Below are positions 21,305 to 27,170 of a DNA stretch of 27,170 nt, one piece after another. Below the pieces are notes generated by a model, which was not told the DNA's origin, did no database searches, and saw only the letters and a program-made list of their open reading frames with translations. The stretch's first letter is position 1. Every line of letters starts with the position of its first letter. The stretch is from Ichthyophthirius multifiliis (lineage: Eukaryota > Ciliophora > Oligohymenophorea > Hymenostomatida). The stretch lies in the NCBI RefSeq assembly GCF_000220395.1, contig NW_004087511.1, positions 1 to 27,170 of the forward strand, in the 5' to 3' direction. Made by a program: the position numbers and the translations under genes.

Positions 21305-22970
21305 ATTTATATACTTCCTTTAAAAAAATATAGAAATAAAAAGTTCAGTTATTTATATTTTTTCTTTTATTTATACAAAAAATAAATTACTTATTTTAAC
21401 TTTTATTTATATTATTTAAAATTTAAATATGATTATTTCAAAAAATATTATTATACATTATTTTAAATGTCTTTTTTTTTTTGTAGATTGTTCTTTTAGG
21501 TAAAAAAAAACCTTAAATAATATTTCTTATTATTTTTTATATATAAATACTCACATGAATATATTAATTATATAATCTAAAAGGTTTATTTTGGAATTAA
21601 AAAGAAATTATTAATGTTAAAAATAAAATGATTAGGTTTTGTTATTAATAAATAAAAATTAAAGTTATTATGAAAAAAATTATATAAAATTAATAAGGAT
21701 AATATCGATTATAAGCTAAAATAAATATAATTGAAAAAATATGTAATTTAAATTCTTTTTATAAATTTTTAAATAATTGATATAGAATAAAGCTTTATTT
21801 TTATTATTAATATAAAAATAAATATGAAAATATCTTTTGATTATATGTAAAAATAAATATAAAAGTAAATATAAATATATATATATATATATATATAGAT
21901 ATATATATATATATATATTTTATTTTATTTTAATTTATTTATTTTATATTTTACCCATATTTAATGTAATAAATCAATAAAACATATTAGACATATAAAA
22001 AATTTAAAATATTCTTATTATTATTTTTTTATATTCAATATTAACTTATTTTTTCATAAATATATATTTGTATAAAAATTTAAATATATATTTTAATATT
22101 TTTATTTATATTAAAATATTTTAATTATTATTAATTTATATTTATATTTAATATTAATTACATTATTTCCAAAATTTAATTAAAATTTTATTATAAAAAA
22201 AATAAAATTAAAATATAACTAAAACTTATAAATTGTTTCTAATAAACTCTATTTTTATATAATTTATTTTCAATCATTTCTTTTCAATATATCTATAATT
22301 TTAGAATATAAACAATTCTATTTTTAATTTGTATATAAAATATATTTTTTTAATATAAAAATTTAATATATATATTTATTTAAATAAATATATATTTTTT
22401 TTTAAAAAAATAATATTAATTTTCATATTTATAATTATTATAATTATTCTTTTTTTCCAAATAGAAATATAATTACTCATTTTTTACGTTTAAAATATAA
22501 ATTAATATTTATTATAATATCGATTTTAAAATATTAAATATGTAATTTAATATTTATATTATTTTAATATAAAATATTGAAATATAATTTTTTTTTATCT
22601 TAAAATAAATAGTATAAAAATTTATGTATATATATAAATATATACATCTATATATATTTATATATATATATATAAAAAAAAATTATTATAACCAATATTA
22701 ATTATAATTATATTTATTATTATATATTTTTTTTTTTTTAAAAAAAAAAAAAAAATAAAAAAAAATATAATAATTCAAAAAAATTAATAAAAAAATATAA
22801 TTTAATAATTGGAAGAGTACAAAATAATATTTCTTTATAATAAAACAATTTTAATAATGATTAATAAATTATATAAAATATTTATTTTTTTTCCCCTCTT
22901 CATTTTTTTTAATTTAATAAATATTAAATATATATTTAAATATAAATATTAAAAAAAAAAAAAATAATAA
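21305..22970. other. long AT-rich intergenic spacer
   Basis: Nearly pure A/T. It includes an interrupted (TA)n at about 21874-21918, another T-run/A-run block at about 22729-22757, and many short palindromic TTTAAATATA motifs. No trustworthy frame was found on either strand. The final 60 nt form an A-rich leader before ATG 22971. Confidence 0.55.
21874..21918. repeat. interrupted (TA)n microsatellite
   Basis: Two TA runs are separated by a single AG step near 21898, inside a non-coding spacer. Confidence 0.85.
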
Positions 22971-24124
22971 ATGTTACCTAAATTATTACCTTCATATTTC
23001 AAAATTCCTTCTATTTTAACTTAATAAGACCAGCTTTTACTTTTAGCATAATAGACATAACCAAAGCTAGAAAATTTTTAACATTTCCCAAAACAAGAAG
23101 TCGAGAATTTTTAATCAAGATTTATTTTACAAAGCAGTATTTTCAGGTAAAGACCTAGAAAACTTTTTAGAAAACACAATAAAAAAGAAGTCTGTATTAG
23201 AAAATATCCCTAATTATCTAGAAAACCATTAATTATATATATTTTTGAAATTAATAGGGAACATTTTGCTGTTTGCGCTTGAAAAAACATTAGATGAGGA
23301 TGAAGATTAGAAAAAAATAGTATATGAATTAATCGAAAACCCTTTAAAAATAATTCTTAAGGAAAGCGTATGGAAAAACGTGATATAAGTAATATAGAAT
23401 AAACAGTTTTAGTTTTAAAATGAAAAAGATGATAAGTATTATAAAGAGATTTCTCAGATTTTATTTTTTAAAGTGGATATTAGACTAAAATCTAATAATT
23501 CTAATAATTTAAATTTATTAAAGAATTTTTATATTAATTTAAATGAAAATAAAAGCTTTTTGTCTTTTTAGTATTTTGGAGGGGAAAATGAAACTATTTA
23601 TAGGGAAAAATTCAAAGAAAATTTTCAAAATTATTTGTGTTTACTTGAAAATTACTTCGAGAAGTAAAATATTATTGTCAATTTTATAAAAAGGAATGCC
23701 TTTTAGAAATTTAACTTAAATGAAGATCAACTTTTATAATAGTTTTTACAGATTATGAAAGATTTTAAATAGACTTCTTTAAAAAATTACATATAGAATC
23801 TATTCTAGTATACCTTTGGAGAAAATGAAAAAATAGAAAAGGCTATTTATATCTAAAAATGTTAATAAAAAGGTATTTTGACTGTACTTTTTGATGTAGT
23901 AAAAATAGAATTGGATTTAATAGATAAAGAAGAGTTCATAAAGTTTTCAATTAATGAAAAAGATAAAATCAAAAATACAAAAGATTTAAAATAAAATTAT
24001 TATTTATAAACGATTGATAAATTAATTAATAAATGCATGTTTAATGGAGATGAATAATGTGATTGTAAAAAATGTTAATGGTATATTTTATATATATTTA
24101 TTTAATTATAATTATATACAAATT

Positions 24125-24175
<51 letters not shown>

Positions 24176-24563
24176 TTAATATAATAAATAATCTTTAGTA
24201 TTAGAAGAAATAGATGTTCTGCCAAAGAAAGTTAAAAAAAAAAAGAGAAGCTTTAATTTAAATTGGGCCTTTATAAAAACATTGTGATAATTTAGAAAAA
24301 AGAGTAACAAAATTTTATTTAATTATATATATATTTATATATATATTTTTTCATATAAATAGATATATGAATTAGAAAGTGAAAATTCTATTTTAAAAAA
24401 TATTATAGGAGATTTAGTTAAAAACAATGGATAAAATAAAATTGAAGAAATAATTGAACCTATTGATAAGATTATATCAAATTCTATGAAAGAAAAAAAC
24501 AAATATTTTAACTTTTAGGAAGATAATTAAATTTATATAAATAAAAAAATCAAATAAATTTGA
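22971..24563 (+). CDS. uncharacterised large helical protein, three exons
   Basis: Exon 1 runs from ATG 22971 to about 24073, exon 2 is 24199-24303 and exon 3 is 24363-24563 with a TGA stop, for about 468 residues. The protein opens MLPKLLPSYFKIPSILTQQD. The main body is helical and acidic: QDLFYKAVFSGKDLENFLEN, NYLENHQLYIFLKLIGNILL, QYFGGENETIYREKFKENF and LFDVVKIELDLIDKEEF. The end is a coiled coil (LQKHCDNLEKRIYELESENS). The frame slips by one base at or near the T-run 23108-23112, and again in the 11-A run 24234-24244. The first-intron donor is ambiguous (24065, 24074 or 24081); 24074 with acceptor 24198 gives the best frame (LLEEIDVLPKKV). There is no signal peptide; a hydrophobic stretch near residue 105 (FLKLIGNILLFAL) is probably buried helix. 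Not recognised as any known family. Confidence 0.68.
24128..24169. repeat. (TA)n microsatellite inside intron 1 of the 22971 gene
   Basis: A TA run occupies about a third of the roughly 120-nt intron ending at 24198. Confidence 0.85.
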
Positions 24564-24950
24564 AAGATTTTTATTCTTATTTTATTTGGAAAATTAATAA
24601 ATTAACTTAATATATATATATATATTTATATATATATATATTTATATTTATATATATATATATAAATTTATATATCTATGTTAATAAATTTATTTAAAAA
24701 TATACTTATTTTTATATTATATGTTTATTTATCATTTTATTTTATTTATTATATCCATTCATACTTTGTTTTTATTATACTTTTAATCTTTTTATACTAT
24801 AATATGAATTATTTTTTATTTTAAATTTTAGTTCATATTTTTATTTTTATTTTAATTTTATTGATATTCAATATAAAAAATTTATTTATTATAAAATATA
24901 TAAATAAAATTTTCATATATACTTTTATTTAAATTAAAATAAATTATTAT
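24564..24950. other. AT-rich spacer between two plus-strand genes
   Basis: The spacer carries TA-rich tracts at 24612-24665 and otherwise plain A/T sequence. No coding frame is seen. An A-rich leader precedes ATG 24951. Confidence 0.6.
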
Positions 24951-25332
24951 ATGAAAAGCAAAATATCATCTTTTTCATCATTAGAAGATTAATATAATAA
25001 TGAAAAACAAGATATTTAATTTTTAAACAAATTAAATTAATAAACTTTATATATATAAAATGCTTTGCAATCAAATTTTTGTTATCATTTTAAAGAATCA
25101 TTATTATAAGCATAATAAACTATAAAATAAATATTTAAAAGAATGGACGAACAAATCTAAGAAATTATACTAATTGAAAAAAACAAATCTTTTGCTATTT
25201 AATAAAGTTTATTAATAACCGAAAGATGTTTTTTTTTTCGTAAATTTATAATGATTAAGATATTTTCACTGAAAAAAAAATTGAATTATTAGAAGATAAC
25301 GAACCTGTAAAAATAAATATATATATGTATAT

Positions 25333-25372
<40 letters not shown>

Positions 25373-25958
25373 TTTTATATTTACATATTTATTTAAATTT
25401 TCATTTTAAAATAGTAAAAATGTTAATAAGAAAATTGGCTTAGAACACATATATAAGTTGAGAAAAATGATCATTCTAGTTTATTTTTATTTTTTATTTA
25501 ATTTTAATATTAAAATTTATAAATAGCATTGGAATTTATAGATGATCTTTAAGATAATTTAAAATAAAATGACAAAATTTCTTATAAAACTTCTTTTACT
25601 AGCATTAAAATGTTTAAAAAGGACGATGATAAAAAAAAAGTAAATAAAATATTTAATAAACCTATAAATATTGAAGTTGTGTAAGAAAATGATGAACTTA
25701 TTGAAAGATTAAGGGCAATGAAATTATCTGATATTAGAAGAAAAGAAGAAAAATAAATAATTGAAAAGAAAAATGCTTTAGTATTTTTATTATTTTTATT
25801 ATAAATAAAAAAAATAGAAAAATGCAACTGAAATCAAAAAAGATAATAAAAATTAGAAATTTACATATGATTATGAAGGGAAACTACTTTTTGTAAAACC
25901 TTTAAAACTCGATAAACTACCTCCTTCAAATTATACAATATCGTAAAATATTTAAATA

Positions 25959-25999
<41 letters not shown>

Positions 26000-26958
26000 T
26001 ATTTATATATTTATTTATATTTTTTATAGATACAATTGTGAAACAAAAGAAGACGATAAATCTAAGATTTCTGATAAAAATTATAGAAAAACAACAATAT
26101 AAAAAACAGTTTAAGAAAATACAAAAAAATAGAGTTTTTAAAAAACTGAAGAATTATAAAATTTGGGAATGAATAACAAAATTTAAACTGGAAAAAATCC
26201 TTTTTCATTTGAAGATTTTAAGCCTTCTTAAGGAGTTACTTTAATTTTTGAGTAAAAAAAAAAGAAGGTTAAAAGAATAATGAAATTTTGGAAAATTTAG
26301 CAGTTTTAGAAAATAGGCTAAAATTATAAGATTGTCCTTTGTAAATAACTAGAAGTGAATATAAAAGATTAACTGAAAATGGAAATCTTAACATGACTAG
26401 TTCTATTAAAAATTTTTAAAATCAAATTCTGAGATAAAGTATATTTTAAAGTCCTGGTAGTGTAAAAAATTACAAGTTTAATAAACAAGAAAGTCCTCTA
26501 AATTCTTATTTATTGAATGCTAATGGAAAATAATAGGATGATTTTTAATATTAAGGGAATAAGTCTTCTTTTATTAATGTTTCATTACCGAAGTTGGCTT
26601 AAAGTTTACTGGTTGAAGATGATAAAAAAATTTCAGGATGTCTTTATAATAATAAAAAATATAAAAATAATATAATATGGTAGAATAAGAGAAAAATAAT
26701 CCAATTGACGATTTTAATATGACTATTTTGAATGGGAAAAATGATGTTTTATTATAAAAAAAAAAAATAGATATTAATGAAAATAAAAATAAAGCATTTT
26801 AAGTAAAAAATAAATAAAATTTATTAAAATAAACTGTAGGATAAATGTATAAATTACCAAGATAAAGAGATTTAATATAAAATTTATAAAATAATTAAGA
26901 ATATAATAGCTTCTATTCTAAATCTAAATAATTTTATGAAAAATTAAGAAATTTTTGA
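24951..26958 (+). CDS. uncharacterised conserved-looking protein, six exons
   Basis: The exons are 24951-25306, 25415-25478, 25527-25780, 25818-25942, 26030-26639 and 26684-26958. The GT-AG introns are 108, 48, 37, 87 and 44 nt and all phases fit, giving about 561 residues. The N-terminus is polar (MKSKISSFSSLEDQ). The middle is charged and helical (ENDELIERLRAMKLSDIRRK). It is followed by a well-defined segment, FTYDYEGKLLFVKPLKLDKL then PPSNY, which looks like a conserved domain core. The C-terminal third is Asn/Ser/Gln-rich and disordered, with short motifs such as LPKLAQSLLVEDD and QMYKLPRQRDL. Single-base slips occur in the 10-T run 25229-25238 and the 10-A run 26254-26263; both flanks are clearly coding. 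Intron 26640-26683 has the unusual donor GTCTTT but restores the frame exactly. No signal peptide or membrane helix is present. Family not recognised; a cytoskeletal or ciliary role is only a guess. Confidence 0.72.
25319..25371. repeat. TA-rich microsatellite inside intron 1 of the 24951 gene
   Basis: Interrupted TA runs (with TGTA and TAAA steps) fill half of intron 25307-25414. Confidence 0.8.
25964..25995. repeat. (TA)n microsatellite inside intron 4 of the 24951 gene
   Basis: A perfect TA run lies inside intron 25943-26029. Confidence 0.85.
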
Positions 26959-27170
26959 ATTTTTATGAAAATATATATAAATAAAAATATATTTATAATA
27001 TTATATATATATAAAGTTATAAAAAAGTTTTTATTAAATTTTCTAAAATATAAAATAAAAGTAATGTATAAACATTTAAAAAGTTTATTTAATTTTATAA
27101 AAAAAAATTATTTTAATAAAAGTAAGATTATAATAAAATATTTAAAAAAATAATAATATATAATATATAT
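26959..27170. other. AT-rich 3' flank at window end
   Basis: The sequence after the TGA is Lys/Ile/Tyr-coding by composition only (AAA, ATA and TAT triplets). I read it as spacer, not a gene. The window ends without a telomere repeat. Confidence 0.55.

Noticed and set aside
25582-25827. 81-residue minus ORF
   Set aside because: It is antisense to exons 3 and 4 of the six-exon gene on the plus strand.
26965-27153. Lys/Ile/Tyr plus ORF after the last gene
   Set aside because: It consists almost only of A/T triplets and lies in 3' spacer.
1-27170. CRISPR array, transposon, LTR or viral element, rRNA or tRNA
   Set aside because: No spaced direct repeats, terminal inverted repeats, transposase or polymerase motifs, or cloverleaf-like G/C-rich segments were recognised.

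Overview
The window looks like macronuclear DNA of an oligohymenophorean ciliate with extreme AT content. Ichthyophthirius multifiliis or a close relative fits best, but this is inferred from composition and gene style, not from a database match. The evidence is that every convincing reading frame uses TAA and TAG inside the protein, where glutamine is expected, and ends at TGA. Introns are short GT-AG introns of about 40-160 nt. Spacers are almost pure A/T with (TA)n tracts, and exons stand out by their G/C. The open frames that look longest under the standard code are mostly antisense or out-of-frame shadows. The genes below were read by hand with only TGA as stop.

Layout. 1-1837 is AT spacer. 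1838-2164 (-) is a small two-exon gene whose product matches KGD4/MRPS36, the adaptor subunit of the mitochondrial 2-oxoglutarate dehydrogenase complex. 3464-3700 (+) is a small unknown gene. 4453-5078 (-) is a three-exon unknown helical protein. 5412-5941 (-) is a very acidic, probably nuclear protein. About 6642-7745 (+) is a VHS/ENTH-like protein with a coiled-coil tail. 7925-9756 (+) is a Sec14/CRAL-TRIO lipid-binding protein with an octapeptide repeat tail and a possible CaaX end. 10024-10573 (+) is a coiled-coil protein. 10756-13256 (-) is a seven-exon protein kinase with a PH-like N-terminus. 13257-15249 is spacer with one weak membrane-protein ORF. 15250-20387 (+) is a giant cysteine-rich surface protein of about 1669 residues, with a signal peptide, dozens of CxxC modules and a hydrophobic C-terminus suggesting a GPI anchor. 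20388-22970 is spacer with a possible small minus-strand gene. 22971-24563 (+) and 24951-26958 (+) are two multi-exon genes of unknown function.

The genes do not form a pathway or operon; this is ordinary eukaryotic gene order. Several relate to membranes: phosphoinositide/lipid transfer (Sec14), vesicle sorting (VHS-like), signalling (PH-kinase) and the surface coat (Cys-rich protein).

Sequence quality matters. At about eleven places a frame that is clearly coding on both sides shifts by one base, nearly always at a homopolymer. This looks like draft-assembly error rather than gene decay, and it means automatic gene models here will be fragmented. No CRISPR array, transposon, viral element, rRNA or tRNA was recognised.
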